A stretch of 64,000 bases of DNA from Marisa cornuarietis (Eukaryota > Mollusca > Gastropoda > Architaenioglossa > Ampullariidae). Both the position numbers and the translations under genes were made by a program. Shown piece by piece: positions 23,553-36,645 of this stretch. The notes under the pieces were generated by a model. That model worked only from the letters and a program-made list of their open reading frames with translations, ran no database searches and was not told the origin of the DNA. Position 1 is the first letter of the stretch. The number at the start of each line of letters is the position of its first letter. The stretch covers positions 124,001 to 188,000 of the forward strand of contig SMMW01000635.1 of the NCBI GenBank assembly GCA_004794655.1, given 5' to 3'.

Positions 23553-26500
23553 TTACAGACAGTTATTTTTCTGTTCAAGGCGAAACGTCAGCGGCACGTG
23601 ACATCCGTAGGTCCTCTTAAAATTGAGGCTGCACAAAGACCCTCCACACACCTGGGACAGGCATTGGTTGAAGACGACCATGACCCTATCTCCTAAACAT
23701 CTGACCGTCTTCTTGTTCTTGACCACTCCGCTGCATGCTCTCACAGCTAAGCTCTTGCGAGGACAGTTTTGGAATAGTTCCAAACTATTACTGCACTCCC
23801 CAGCATACGGAAGAAGCTCGGTTTGATTAGATATCCTGTCGACAGAATAAGCTTGCAGTTGTAACTGAAGCAGCTATTTTCTCGACGCAGAAAATGTTTA
23901 ATAGCAAGCATTTATGTAATACTTACTTAAGTTTACCTAATGACCTAGATTTTTTAGCTTTTCCAAATGTTTGCTTTGTGCCTGAGGTCTTTTGTCCGTC
24001 TTAAATTTTGAAAACCGTTGCTATCACATCACAAAGTAAACTAAAAACAATTATGTTAAAAGAGAAATTAACTTAAAATGGAAATAATTTTTAAGGTGAC
24101 TGGTCACTTAATCCCAGAAATTTAATTGCCGACACTTAATCCCCTAGACTTGTAATCCCTAGGCACTTAATCCCCAGACACTTAATCCTCAAAAATGCCC
24201 CCAAATCGCGACACAACACTCAAAATGGCTCCAAACTAAAGAGAAATGATATTTTAATAAAACAAATTTTCTGATTTTTTGCGGAGTAAGCTGGTAAAGC
24301 CACGAAACTGGCCGTGCGGAGTCAGAGGGTTAATGCCCCTACTGAGTACTGAGTTAGTAAGAATATTTTTATTCTTCGTTGAACAGCAGTTTTGTGTACG
24401 TCATCGGCGGTGTTGCACGAACAAACAACTGGCATCACGCCCTCTAGTCTCTCTTCTCCTGTCACCATCCAACAATGTGGACATTCCTTGATGATCTAGA
24501 TAAGGATTGTCAGCTACACAAGGCATCTGTTTTACAGTCATGCCCCGGTAGAGAAACGTCCAAAGAGGAAGTAGACTGTATTGACCAGGAGAATTAACAA
24601 CATTGTACAGCGATATGAGACAACGGATCGTCTTCTGTAACTCCGATCATTAGCTTACCTGTCATATTGATTAACAACAATTACCTCACAAACACTTAAG
24701 AACAATTTTCATATCATATTGTTGAAAAATCATTTAATGTAATAGCTAACATGAACTTTAACTAATGTTATAGATGTTGAAAAGAAGTTAAGTTATTTTA
24801 ATTTTCAAACTTATTGTGATGTTTACATGAAAATAATCATTTGAATTTGAATTAAATTTTTAACCGACTACATCATTTATAGATGAAATTTCATTTTTTA
24901 GGATTAAGTGTTTGGGGATTAAGTGCTTAGGGATAAAAGTCTAGGGGATTAAGTGTCTGGGGATTAAGTGTCTGGGATTCCATTTTTAAGTATTAGAAAG
25001 TTAAAACGTTGAGCACTACTATATCTATATTTATTTCAACCTATGTACGTGTGTAATATGGATATATAAGCCACGAAGGCAAAGATAAGCAGATAAAGAT
25101 TTTCTTGCTTCAGAATTTGAACATTTGCAATAAGGCCACTTATCCATATTACAGTTGCAATCTGTACTACGACACCTGTCATCGATGGCAAATAACTCAT
25201 TCTGTTCTAGTTAACCGGTTTTGACCTTTAATAAAGTGCAACAGAAATGTGTCACTCATTTAGCATCATAGTCTGACAAGAAGAGGGGGTCAAAGTATCA
25301 CTGACACAACTTCTTAATCCAAGTTATTTTTAGATTTAAGCCGTTCCCTTCTGATAAGTCTAAGAAATGTGAGATATCCTTTAAAAAAAGATTTAACAAG
25401 TCGAGTTCAAACTGATTTGTATGTGTGTGTGCAGAGCATCTGCGTGTGATTATTTCTCATTGTTAAATAAAATTCGTTAAAGTTCATTAACGACCTAATA
25501 TGTGCTTAGGTGTTGTTTTCACTTACAGAGTCTGATTCAGTCTCTGGTCCAGTATACTGTAAAGCATAACCTGAAAAAAGATCATTGCATCAACATTTTG
25601 TACTTGAATAGAGATGCAGTTAATAATCATCTAGTTTCCTGAAATATAAAATGCATGAAGAGTTAGATCAGTTTTCATGCTCGTGCTCGCGTGCACACAC
25701 ACCTACACACAAATACGAATGCATGCACAATACCAACTTTGTCGACAAAGTTATTCACTTGAACAAATTTTATGTTAAAGTTCACTCTGTCACTTTTTAC
25801 AAAAACATCAAGTACATGCTGGTGTGCATATAAGGAGGCACACCCGACTGTTCCATTTTTCTAATAGTACCTGATGTCGCTTATTCAGATTTAGCCGAAC
25901 TTTTTCCCTGTTGAAGATCTCGTTGTCGTCATATGGTGATGTTCGACCGCACAGAACATTAGGCGGGAAACTGCAGACACAAGATAGCAAGTGAAAAAAA
26001 ATCTGTGCGTATGTAGAAAGAATCCCGACCGTTTGTCCGATCCTAAATACATCTGCAGAATAACTGGTTTTGCGTATTTTGCTCTGAAGAATCTTTATTT
26101 AAATGTTTATTTAACTTTTTATGTCACTTGTACCTACACATTCTATAAATCTGCTAGGCACTCAAACCTTTGGCAATCACGTTTGACATAGTACGAGAGA
26201 GCAAGCGAACGACAGGAAAAGAGAGAAAGAAGGAGACACAAAGATCTAACATCACAATGTATATCGCCTTTTTTAAATTGTCCTCAGTATATAGCTTTGT
26301 ACTTTAATCTAGTCCGCAAGCGCACTTCAAACTTCTATCCTGTCAGGAGATGATGCGTCACCAAGTTAATGCTGTCGTTGCTAGTATTTAACAACCGAAT
26401 GAAAATTTCTTAAAATTGAAAATACTCAGTGCAGATTGAATAATACTTTAGTCATTATTTCCAGGTAAGTTTTGTGTATGAGGTAGGAAAGGAAAATGAT

Positions 26501-29254
26501 TTCCTATATGGCTTTAGGGTTTAAAGTGCTGCTAATTCTGTTTTTGTGTCGGCGAGGACAATACGCTTTATTATGTGGTGTATGCGCTACGAATTCTTTT
26601 TAATTGGTGTTTTTACGCCGAGCCAGCAACTAAGGCTATATCACGGCAAGACAGCCAGCCCTGTAAACAGATGCCACATGCAGAGAAAGAAAAGCGTGCC
26701 CGAGACGAGAAGTGAACCCAGGGCAGCCAACCTTCACTGTATTGGTGACAGGCGCTAACCGTTGCGCCACCGGACCGCCCTATATGCGCTACGAGAGACC
26801 AAGCAAAGGCCCAGTGTGTTGCACCACACAAGACTCAACTACAAATCAGTTAGTTTGTGAAAGTGTTTTGAAGATTTTTTTACCTTTGCAAGTTGCCATT
26901 GGTGTCGAAGCTAGAGTTTGCGGGAGCTTTAATGGACAGTCCTGGCATAAGGTGCTGTTTGTTGACGGGGTTGCTGGGATCGTAAGCCCGAAACTTGAAG
27001 AGAACTCCGCATTCCGGTATGTCCAAGATGGCGAATTTCTCGACTGTGTCGAACTTACACACGATTCCGGTTCCATGAAAGAGCGCAGTAGCTGACGAGG
27101 TGCCCCATCGAAGGAGACGACCCTCGCTAGAAATTCCGGCCTTTATAATACAAAATGACTTAGTATTATTAAATTACTCCTTTTAGATAAATAAAGCGAT
27201 AGACAATGTTAAGAAAACAGTGATAGTCGTACACATAACGACCAGCTTAATGGGACTAACTGATATGAAGATGTAGATTTTCAGTTTTTTGGAAGTCAAA
27301 GCAGGAGCTGAACAAAAGGTTTTCTTGTCAGTGTCTGATGTAATTAGTCTGGTGTTTGTAAACTGGTACTATTCATTTCTTACCTATGATTTAATACTAA
27401 GATATTATTTGACATTAGTTGTAGCTTACCGCATTCAACTCAAACTTGAGGAAGTCTCTCTGATAGGCTTGTTGAACTCCACTATCGTAGACAAACACTT
27501 TAACTTCAAGTCCCCCAGCAAAGTTATATCCATTAACAATCTTGCTGAAGCTGAAAGCCTCGAACTCGCAGAATCTCAGCTTAGAATTTGATTTGAGGAA
27601 GCTGGTGAGGAACCATGTTAGACGATATTTACAGGGAAGATATATGCGAGCTCTGGCGCCTTCATATGCGAAGTCACGTGGGTCGGCCGATACTTGACAC
27701 ACGTGTTCGTCTGAAAAGGAATGGGGGAAAAGTTCTTAACGACCTTAGGCATCGCCATCCATGCGTCAAAACATTCAAAGGAAAACAACACCCAAAACCG
27801 TTTTGATGAAAAGAAATGTTGAAGAAGCCTTTTTCAGCATTTTTTTTTACTGTTATAGTTTAGCTGGTAAGAAAAATTTTGAGAGAACTGAATAAAAGGT
27901 CAAGTTGATGAGCTTTAGCTGAGCAAGATGCAGTTTTTTTACTGCTGGTATCTGGAAAATAACTAAGCACATTTCACTAAGTTCCCGTTTAATTGATGCT
28001 ATTGTTTAAAACGTAATTCCCACTTCATGTATAATCCTCGTTACGAAACTTATAAATGTTTGGTCATGTATGAATAAAAGGCATCAATCATGAACAATTA
28101 AAATGGAAGATGAGGATATAATTCAGAAGTTAATATAATTAGTGCACTGACCATTCTCGACGCACTCGAAGCGACCGTCACCTTTCAACCCGGGATTGCA
28201 CACACAACGATGGTTCACGCAAGTTGCATTCGCAATACATGCTTGCTGTTTTCTTTTTGTGCACGCTCCAGGGGGTGCTGTGTACACAACAAAGATGACA
28301 GTTAAATTGAATTGCTATTGCGATTCCAGTTTCAAAGTCATATGTTGAAACACCGGGACAGGATATCTGAATTCGCTTTACTAATGGCTAGTGGTGTACA
28401 CAAGGACTACTTGCAGCTAGCATAGAGATGCTAACCACGGACCTTCATTCACTGGATAGGTGTCTCTCATTCGTTGCCTCTTTGCTCTGTTTGTTCGTAA
28501 CAAACCCTAACAACGAGGGCTTTCGCCTCCGTTTTCTGTCAAAATCGCGGATCTTCCTAACGTAGAAGAAATTTTAGAAGTGAGTAATTAAGCTATTCTG
28601 TCATCAGAACCTTGTTAAAAAGATTGATTGGAAAATAAACAGTATTTTCTGTAAAATGTACTCTGTTTGCTTTAGAAAACGCATTTAGATTTTTCGACAA
28701 TGTTATAAAATAAAAACATCGTCACAACAGATGATATTGACTTGTTTTACCACTAACAATTAAAAAAACATTGTTTTTGATTTTTTGGAAACATTTGTAT
28801 AGATTTTTATGTTACGAAAACAAAACATCTACTTTAAGAATTTATTTAAGGTATGCGAACAAAGAAACGGAAACACGCGGCCTGTCTAACGGAAAGCCGA
28901 GACTTACCATAGGCGGTATAGCTCTCAAGAGCTCTACCAACGTTGTACCGCAAGATAGCAGGTTGCCATAGCTTAGAACTTGGAGTTAGTCTAATTATGG
29001 CATCTAAGTAGATGCATGGTTTTCAAACCAAAAAAATGTAATAACGAACACGTTATAATAGTGAGTAAAAAAATATGTTTGCTAAATAGTAGTGTAAGAA
29101 ATACTCGAGACAACCACACAGTCAGGCATAATGATAAACATGCCTAAGAAATTGAACAAATAACCCGGGGTTAGAGTCACTCACGATTTGCTCCAAAGGC
29201 AAAGGCAAACATTAGCGGCGAGACGCAGAGCACACAAAGAAAGACCTTGTTCAT
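23553..29254 (-). CDS. Gene B: secreted EGF/VWD/C8-like protein
   Basis: Six coding exons on the minus strand: 29254-29185, 28277-28152, 27710-27430, 27140-26884, 25970-25871 and 23816-23553. They join in frame (phases 1, 1, 0, 2, 0) to about 365 residues. Exon 1: signal peptide (MNKVFLCVLCVSPLMFAFAF). Exon 2: EGF-like, six cysteines (GACTKRKQQACIANATC, HRCVCNPGLKGDG, FEC). Exons 3-5: VWD-like domain with VCQVSADPRDFAYEG, IYLPCKYRL, YQRDFLKFEL, VCKFDTVEKF, IPECGVLFKFRAYDP and NVLCGRTSPYDDNEIF. Exon 6: C8-like, LELFQNC, RACSGVV, RCLG, VFNQCLSQVCGG, ending NNCL-stop. A minus-strand AATAAA lies at about 23331-23326. Exon 6's acceptor (ACCGAG) has a poor pyrimidine tract. Likely secreted and disulphide-rich; role unknown. 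Confidence 0.78.
24095..24990. mobile_element. Foldback element with inverted TTAATCCC minisatellite arms
   Basis: The left arm GGTGACTGGTCACTTAATCC with repeats of CACTTAATCCCCAGA ends near 24188. The right arm, its reverse complement (GGATTAAGTGTTTGGGG...GGGATTAAGTGTCTGGG), covers about 24900-24990. About 700 bp of unique, non-coding sequence lies between them. The left duplicate lacks the loop. It lies in gene B intron 5. Confidence 0.65.
26593..26782 (-). mobile_element. tRNA-derived SINE, right-duplicate copy
   Basis: Same element as 6251-6439, with target repeat TATGCGCTACGA at 26581-26592 and 26783-26794. It lies in gene B intron 4. Confidence 0.85.
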
Positions 29255-29569
29255 GTTTGTTATCCTGGAAAATTACATATACGCTTTCACATGCTAAACA
29301 AGTTTTTATCTTAAACGCTTCATTTGTAAATTGTCCATACAGCTTCAATAAAAATGATAATTATCCAAAAGAATTAAATTTCAACAACTGTTGAGAGGAA
29401 ATGGAGTTATTTTTTTAATGTAGAACAATTGTAAAATTGTCAAAATGAGGAGACAGAAAAAATATATTTACACACAGCGGAGATACTGTGGATTCAAGTC
29501 TGAAATATTCAAACACAATTCTTTTTATTCTATTTATCACAAGTCAGTCAGTTGTCCCTTGACATGTAT

Positions 29570-30125
29570 CTGTCGTTGGATAGACGCGGCAGCTGACACG
29601 GCCCTCCACTCTTGCCTATTGTGGGCCATAGGTCCTGTACAGGACAACGTGAGCAGTTTTTGAGGTTCGTAAACCAGTAAACCTTTGGCCACCGAGGCGT
29701 CGCCTTCCCTCCAAGGTGCCTTGAAGAATAGTCTTCGACAATGTGTCGTCCCGGGTCACATGGCCAAAGAAGACCAGCTTACGTCACTTGACTGTTGCGA
29801 GTAAAGGTTCCTGATACAAAGTCTTTATTTCTGTTCTCTGTATGAGATGCCAGATCTTATCTAGCTGAGCCATCGCCTCTGTTGCTGTTGCAATCCTGAT
29901 GCGGATATCGAGCGTGGAGCAACCGTCCTTGGAGAGGGAGGCTCCCAAGTACTTGAAGCTGCTTACCTCTTCAAACTGTCCCCCCGTTAATGTTCTGCTT
30001 TCCAGTTGCCATTGATCATAACTCTGCTCTTTTCAGTGCTGGTATCCATTCCATTTATGTTCAAATTGTCCGTCAGTTTGCTGATAAGTGGTCGTTGAGG
30101 GTTTCAAGCATGATCTTCTCCAGAT
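29570..30125 (-). mobile_element. RTE-type LINE remnant in gene B 5' intron
   Basis: Minus-strand reading SRTLTGGQFEEVSSFKYLGA, SLSKDGCSTLDIRIRIATAT and EAMAQLDKIW, then EPLLATVK-RKLVFFGHVTRD and ILQGTLEGRRR. This is the C-terminal region of RTE-class reverse transcriptase ORFs. The linking stretch between LDKIW and EPLL is deleted and stops are present. Dead copy. Confidence 0.75.
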
Positions 30126-30294
30126 TTCTTCAACGTTTGGGTCTTGCAGCATGTTCAAATCAAACCGAATTAAGGGGGATGTTTGAGAGTCATTTTGCTT
30201 TCAGCTTCAGCTTCAGGTTCGTTATAGTCGCTACCTAACGTGCCATTGTCAGATCCCATATGCAATAACCGGTGGTAATTCAAGGATTACTTAC

Positions 30295-30366
30295 CTGTGG
30301 TCAAAGAGAAAATCGTCTTTCTTGGATGGACCTTGGAACGTCTAGATTTCAAGCTCTTTATATAGT
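30295..30366 (-). promoter_or_regulatory. Gene B core promoter and 5' UTR exon
   Basis: On the minus strand: CTATATAAAGAGC (about 30366-30355), then a putative start about 30 bp on, then a short exon ending TTTGACCACAG/GTAAGT at 30295. The coding exon acceptor is TAATTTTCCAG, with GATAACAAAC before ATG (29264-29255). Gene C has matching elements. Confidence 0.6.
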
Positions 30367-31283
30367 ACCTACTCAACATATGATGGATAGGAATGGATGA
30401 CAGCAATTCAGTTTATTTTATGACTTCTATGACACAAGAGACTATCAGGTTCAGGCTCGAATTACCATCGACCTTCAGGTGAAGGCAGCCACGGAAGATG
30501 ATGAGCGACTTTATTCCTTCCTTGTCAATATGGCCATTTTAATAAAATTTTGCAACATTATTTACACCTCACTTGTTTAGTGCAAAGCATCACTATCGAT
30601 GATCTGTAGACAGAACGTTGCTGTCGACTGACGCACCTCCTCTTGTTTTCATTTTCATCCTCATGATTATGATGTGACGAAGAGGACTGTGCAGTCCTTG
30701 TGCCTAAACATGCTTTCTTTCTTTTTCTATCTTACACATCGATGTCTATAATATACATACACTATTTGATGTAATGTAGTAGAAAAAATAGTTTTGCTTC
30801 TTACTGTTCAGTGTTTTAGAGATTTCTTTTCTTATTTTAAGTAAAAAAGAAACACTAAAAACATTTAAGCGTTTAGTACATAACTTATGTAGTTAATGAT
30901 TTCTTTTAACATTATAATTACAATCAACATGAAAGCAGTCTCACGAAAAATAATGTGCAGAACGAAAAACCTGTAGATGAAATACAGAGGAAACAACAGC
31001 AGTAATTACAGAAATGTGTTGGAGATGTTGCTGACGTTTCATGTTGTAGCAGCTGCGATGGTGATACATAAGCCAACGTGCTTGTGATTATATGTTGCAC
31101 ATGATGGCAGCTATTAAAAGATAACGGACAAGGAAGATACATTTATGGTTCCAAGGATGAATCCTCTCACGTGATCTGCTCTGTATATCGAGTGCAAATT
31201 TACTTGCCGTGTCAAATGTCAGAGCCTTTGGCTGTTAAACTGACACCAGGGATGGTCACGGCTGTTGACAGAAATTGATCGAA

Positions 31284-31299
31284 GGGAAGAAACTATGTC

Positions 31300-31334
<35 letters not shown>
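31284..31334. repeat. (TA)n(TG)n compound microsatellite
   Basis: TATATATATA followed by TGTGTGTG. A similar (AT)n tract is near 31475-31500. Confidence 0.9.
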
Positions 31335-31786
31335 CATTTTGTGCTTTAAAACTCTCTTTCTCACTTACACACACGCACACACTCACGCGCACATACATAC
31401 ACAAAGTGAGAAAAGGAGAGACAAATTGATAAAGAGAGAAGCGAAGAAAGAAATATGTATATACGTATAATAATAATAATATATATATATATATATGTGT
31501 GTAATCGCATTCGCATGAAAAAAGCTTTTTTCGTAAACATCGATAAACATTCTAGCGTGTTCTTTCCTGTATGGTAGTGCACTTAACGCTTGTCTTTGCA
31601 TTGTAAGATATCCCAGCTTGTTGTACTTGTACCTCCATGTCCTCATCTCTACCTGCTGTCTTCTTGTCTTTCTGTATCACAATCATAACTTGTTCGTACT
31701 TGTATATCTGTGTTTACGTCTCACGTACCCGTATAATTGTGTCTGTAGACACACCGAATACATTTCCCGTTTTCTATGCTTTCTGG

Positions 31787-31813
31787 TCCTCCTCCTCCTC
31801 CTCCTCCTCCTCC

Positions 31814-31912
<99 letters not shown>
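31787..31912. repeat. (TCC)n(TCA)n compound microsatellite
   Basis: About 9 TCC units then about 32 TCA units. The poly-Ser, poly-Ile, poly-Met and poly-Asp frames over it are artefacts. Confidence 0.95.
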
Positions 31913-32365
31913 CAAAGAAGAGTAAACAAATTATTTCCATTTAAGTTTAACCTTCCGGTCAATGATCTACTCTATATCAAGGATTACATATAGCTCGGCA
32001 CCACTGTTCTTCAGCAACTTAAATTTTAACTATGATGTGTCCACTGTAAAAAGACTTTATGTATCCCTGGGGGAAATTAGATGCAGCTCTATACGGAAGC
32101 ACAAAAACAAAACAACAACACCACAACATATTAACATCGCTCAGCCTTACATATGATCTACATTCGTACATAGTAACATTCAGAAGGAGAACGGCCGAAA
32201 CAATGAAGGACAGCCTGAATCTGTTAGTCCTGCATGCAGGTACACAGAAGTGGTGGTCAGATGGAAGTTTGTCACACAATTTGTCACAGCGTGGGTGGCT
32301 TGTTGAACGAGAAACAAAGATTTTTTTCAGAAGGAAGATTGTAGAAAGGGGGAAAGACAATATAA

Positions 32366-32425
32366 TTACCCACCATCAGCCAGCACTTCACATCCGAGAG
32401 AGACACGGCAAGTGCCGAGACACTA
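32366..32425 (+). pseudogene. Relic of the Cys-rich second exon of a VWD/C8 paralogue
   Basis: The plus strand reads CAGCCAG then CACTTCACATCCGAGAGAGA and CACGGCAAGTGCCGAGAC. This aligns with the start of gene C exon 2 on the other strand (CCAG/CCCTTCACTTCCCAAGAAGACACGGCAAGTGCCGAGAC, protein RHGKCRD). Homology is lost after about 45 bp and no other exons of this copy were found nearby. Confidence 0.45.
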
Positions 32426-33062
32426 CGTGGTTTCTAAAGTTAGCAGCAAATTACAGGTTATCTTTTATATCGTGTCCAACTTGGATATGCATTAAGAAAT
32501 TACTGTTTTAATGGGACAATAAATGTGACAGTCGATACCGGCTTGGCTTGTCAGTGGACAGGGACTAGCAGAGGAGACCAGAGCGTTTCTGCCCCCCACC
32601 CCCCGCCCACCTCCATATGCCAGCGAAGTGAACTTCTGTGTGTTGGACACTAACTCACCTGACATTTCGTGAAGAATTACCCGACCGTCGGATTGACAAC
32701 GTAGATAGGTGACATTCCCGGGGAGACCTAACTTTCCATCAGTTATTATAGACAGTTCCCTTTTTTTCCATTTCATTTCTTTCTTTTAAAACATTAAATG
32801 TGGAATCGTTGGCCGGGCCTTTTTGTGTGAAAAAGGAAGAAGAGTGCAAAGTAGATGTACATACACGCTAGCAAACATTTATAAGTGCACTCTTCATTCA
32901 AAAGGATACAACCAGTACCAGCTACCGTGGATTACTAGAAGTAGAAACGTTTGTCTCCGTCAGCCGGTGGTAGTAGCGGTGGAGCATCTTTCCCAGCGAC
33001 GCTGACCGCAGAAGGGGGTCATCCAGTGCGACGATAGCATCGTCGTCGAGAGATAATTCCAG

Positions 33063-33063
<1 letters not shown>

Positions 33064-33142
<79 letters not shown>
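33064..33142. repeat. (GT)n microsatellite
   Basis: About 39 uninterrupted GT units. Confidence 0.95.
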
Positions 33143-33144
<2 letters not shown>

Positions 33145-35217
33145 CGTGTGGGTATATTCGACGACTCCACAAACTCATTCGGGATACTTCCACATAAGTC
33201 TCGATTAATTTTATTGCGGTGACAGTATTCAGACGTAGTTCCGAAAGTAAGAATTGTCAGGATGCGTTTCCATATTGATGATATTTTGTCTATATTGGAA
33301 AGAAGCTCGACATCTATTTGATGGGAGGGGTAAAAGGAAGTGAGTGCGCGATAGAGACTTGAAAGACGAATCGAGTCTGTATTTTGTACGTTGTATTTTG
33401 AAATAACTTGTGGCCCATAGGACCTCAACTAACAAAAAAGAAACTCCCGATAATATAGTACGAGAATCCTAATGACAGGTCTTTGTAATTTGTGAAGTGA
33501 AAGAACACGTGTGGACACAGTGTTTGCAACATTCTCTCTTTTTAACAACAACAACAATAATGATGTGAGCTTTAAATCTGGTATTTTTTATTCTTGTATG
33601 TTTGTCTGCTGCTCTGTAACAATCAGTTGATCTGCAAGTAAAAGTTTAAGTTTCTGAATCTTCCGAGGATTAATGGTGATTGTGTGTAAAGAATCCGTTT
33701 TATCGTAGAGATGTTGAGGAAAAGAATATAAAATTAAAACTGAACTGACAAGAATTGGTTTAGGACACCTTAGAAATTGAAAATTAGTTCAATCCCGAAC
33801 TGCTGTCCGATTGTAGTGACAGAATGGGATTACACAGATTTTTAACTCAACAATATGAACATAATTGTATTTATCCACAAGCACATATGCGAGCCCGTAT
33901 AACAGCACGCGGACTAGTAGGTACACAGCTGGTTACACAGAGAAAATCTTTAATGCAGCAACATTGGAGAGATAAATAAGTTAGGTAGCCTAGTACATTA
34001 TGTCAAACGATATTAACGATGTCTTTTTGAGGATCTGATGATTACCTACCACACTTAAATTACTTTTCTGGCTGACAAGGGAGATTATTTTTATTGCTTA
34101 AAAAGAGGTTATGGAGCCAATAAACCAAAGAAATAATCTTTTCAGGTGTCTTTATCATGAGTTGCATAAACACTTGTAGCTATTCAGATGGCTGTGATTT
34201 TTGTATTGGTGGGAAGACGGTGACAGACCCCAACCATGGCGCATCACCTCACATATTTATATTTCACAGACTTTGTTTTATTTATAAAATTATGATTTTT
34301 TTTAAATAAAAAAGTAAGAATTTTTTCTAGGTTTATTTTTTTTTGATTAGTTACATTACGTGCCCGTCGCGCCGTTTCCGTTTTTGCTTTTTGCACCAAG
34401 CTTTTTGTGTTGCCACTAGTGGGGAGAAGATGACACACCCCGCCATCTCCCACCCTACCATCACCCTAGCCAAAGGAAAATGACCCACTGCTTTGTAGGT
34501 AATTTTGATAAAAAAATAAGGGCGAAGGATGTAAGCCCCTACAGAAAATAATGACTCTGTTAAGACCTCAGCGGACAAAGACCTTCCATGAAAGTACCGT
34601 CTAGGGCTCAGTGCTTACTTGTTCGCCATTAGACTGTTTTTCAATTAGGGTCTAGCAGTGGAAAGTGGTCTGGTCTGGCTGTGTCCCGGCACGACACTTT
34701 GTCAAAAGGCTGTCCTTCAAGGTACCTTCGAGGGCGGTAGCCAAAGCAAGAACTGGCTTACAAACATCAAGGAGTGGACTGGTCGTCCTGTGTAAGATCT
34801 GATTACTACTACTCAAGACAGTTATATATCTTGGTTGTCTATAGGTCTGTTTTTATGTATATAAACTCAAAGCACGTATCAGACAAACAGAGGGAGCAAG
34901 ATTTCATGGCAGACTGACAGAGGTATTGCATTGACACCTTTACATACACTTGTTTCTCGCTCACACTACGTAAGAACTTTACTGCATATTGCATACTATT
35001 TTATTATAGACAGCCTTATAGTTGTAGAGAAGAAAACGAAATATTACGTTTCTTGACAACTATTTTATTCTGTTCACGTAGTTGTAGCTATGTTCAAAGA
35101 AGGAAAACATTAAAACGACAGATTCGTCCTTAGTCTTGCTCTCGACATGTCATGGACGAGTGAAAACTGAATTGTTTCCCCTTTACAAGATCCTTTCAGG
35201 GTAACAACTCAAATATA
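33143..35217. other. Intergenic, no gene recognised
   Basis: AT-rich sequence without convincing exons or named repeats. Confidence 0.45.
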
Positions 35218-35300
35218 TGTTTTAAGGACCAACCTGAATGGTTTGCGATGTTTGCATATATCGGTAGATATAGGCGATATAAGACTAACCTGTAAATTTT

Positions 35301-36392
35301 TTTTTTAATAATATCAATACATCACAATATCAATACATCACATTACATCACATTTTCATTCCCAAGACACATCCATTAAGTATAGGAGGGGGGAAAAGAG
35401 TAGAGAGGAAAGAGGTAGAGAGAGAGGGAAAGAAAGAACTAGAGAGAACCTCCCAGCTTCCACTAACTGTGCTTTTGTTTGTTTGTTTGTTTGTTTTTTT
35501 TTTTTTTTGTTTTGTTACCCCCTTTTCCTTCCTTTTCTTTTTTCACATCCACAAGTGACATTCTTGTTTGCACTTCCTGCGAGTCAATTAAGAATGCATA
35601 CACCACTTTCATGTGTACCCTTCATGTACCTTACCTAGTCCTATTTAGAGATGGTCAACATGACCAGATCAATTGCTTTGCAAGGACCACAAATTGAATA
35701 AAGATAACAAAAATATTAGCATCAGTATCCAAAATGGAGCATTTCCTAAGCTATTACAGATTGCTTCTAATATTTACATAACAAATTCCCACATGGAGGT
35801 ATGCAAGTCTACACAGTTTTTCTAAAGAGCAATCCAACACCATTTGTGTCAAAAAACCTGATGTTAACAGAGTTTGAACACAAATTCTTTAAAAACATTA
35901 ACCAGTTTACACATTCTAAAACATAATATTTTACATGTAACAAGTATAACTGAATCAACAATACAGACCCTAATTACAGATAGTGTTGTCGTTTAGAGAG
36001 TCACATGGCTAAATGGGAGCCACTGACTCCAAAAGGATATTTGCGTGTTATTAATAAATGCTGCATATTGCTCTACAATATATCGTGACTTTAAAAAAGG
36101 CCTAAACTTATCCACTGTTGGTATTGCCTTCAGGTATCTGCATTTATAAATAAAACATTTTGCTAGGAGAATAATAAAGTTCAAAGCTTTGTCAACCCCC
36201 CCCCCCCAGTTTTACCAATGCCAAACAACACCATTTCTTTACATAGCTGGATTTCTTCTAAATAATTCTGGTTATTTAACATATTCCACAGTTGGTCCCA
36301 AAAGGTTTTGCTTAGTGGACAATGCCAGAATGTATGTTCAATGGTTTCTCTGTCTTGTTTACAAAAACAACAAGAAGGAGATGTAAATTTCA
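35301..36392 (-). mobile_element. 5'-truncated L1-like retrotransposon with 14-bp target duplication
   Basis: The insertion is bounded by AACCTGTAAATTTT at 35287-35300 and 36393-36406. The tail is a poly-T start on the plus strand (poly-A on the element strand). The minus-strand reading at its 5' end gives SCCFCKQDRETIEHTFWHCP, KTFWDQLWNML, CKEMVLFGIG and, after a poly-C run, ALNFIILLAKCFIYKCRYL. This is the C-terminal zinc-knuckle region of L1/Tx1-type ORF2 proteins. Only the last roughly 1.1 kb was inserted. Confidence 0.88.
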
Positions 36393-36468
36393 AACCTGTA
36401 AATTTTAGACTCTAAAACCCATCCGTTAATTATCGGCTACGATTCGCACTTTCAACAGGCGCCGCTAA

Positions 36469-36645
36469 CAGTGTACTACGTCACACTAGTGCACCATTCA
36501 CAACATTGACAACTGTCAACACCAAACAGTGTACTACGTCACACTAGTGCACCATTCACAACACTGACAACTGTCAACACCAGACAGTGTACTACGTCAC
36601 ACTAGTGCACCATTCACAACATTGACAGGCGTCAACACCAAACAG
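36469..36645. repeat. 58-bp tandem repeat in foldback arm
   Basis: Three copies of a unit starting CAGTGTACTACGTCACACTA; period 58 (starts near 36471, 36529 and 36587). The opposite arm has one copy. Confidence 0.9.

Larger units (their letters stand above)
19741..26802. repeat. Segmental duplication, right copy
   Basis: Direct repeat of 1-6459. It starts CCTAAATCTTACCTCCCAAA, identical to the first bases of the window, and ends just past the SINE target repeat at 26794. Gene-derived exons are open in this copy. Its right edge lies about 80 bp from exon 4 of gene B, so only exons 5 and 6 of that gene are included. Confidence 0.95.

Noticed and set aside
31618..31962. Poly-Ile, poly-Ser, poly-Met and poly-Asp ORFs
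   Set aside because: All arise from the (TCC)n(TCA)n repeat.
32059..32511. 150-codon plus-strand ORF
   Set aside because: Composition is not protein-like and no family is recognised. It only overlaps the short relic of a Cys-rich exon at 32366-32425, which is in a degraded context.
32660..32775. Minus-strand stretch GNVTYLRCQSDGRVILHEMS ending in a good donor (CAG/GTGAGT)
   Set aside because: No acceptor with a pyrimidine tract upstream, no paralogue in the cluster and no neighbouring exons.
35287..35310. Poly-T run as a possible polyadenylation or terminator signal
   Set aside because: Explained as the poly-A tail of the L1-like insertion, given the matching 14-bp target repeat.
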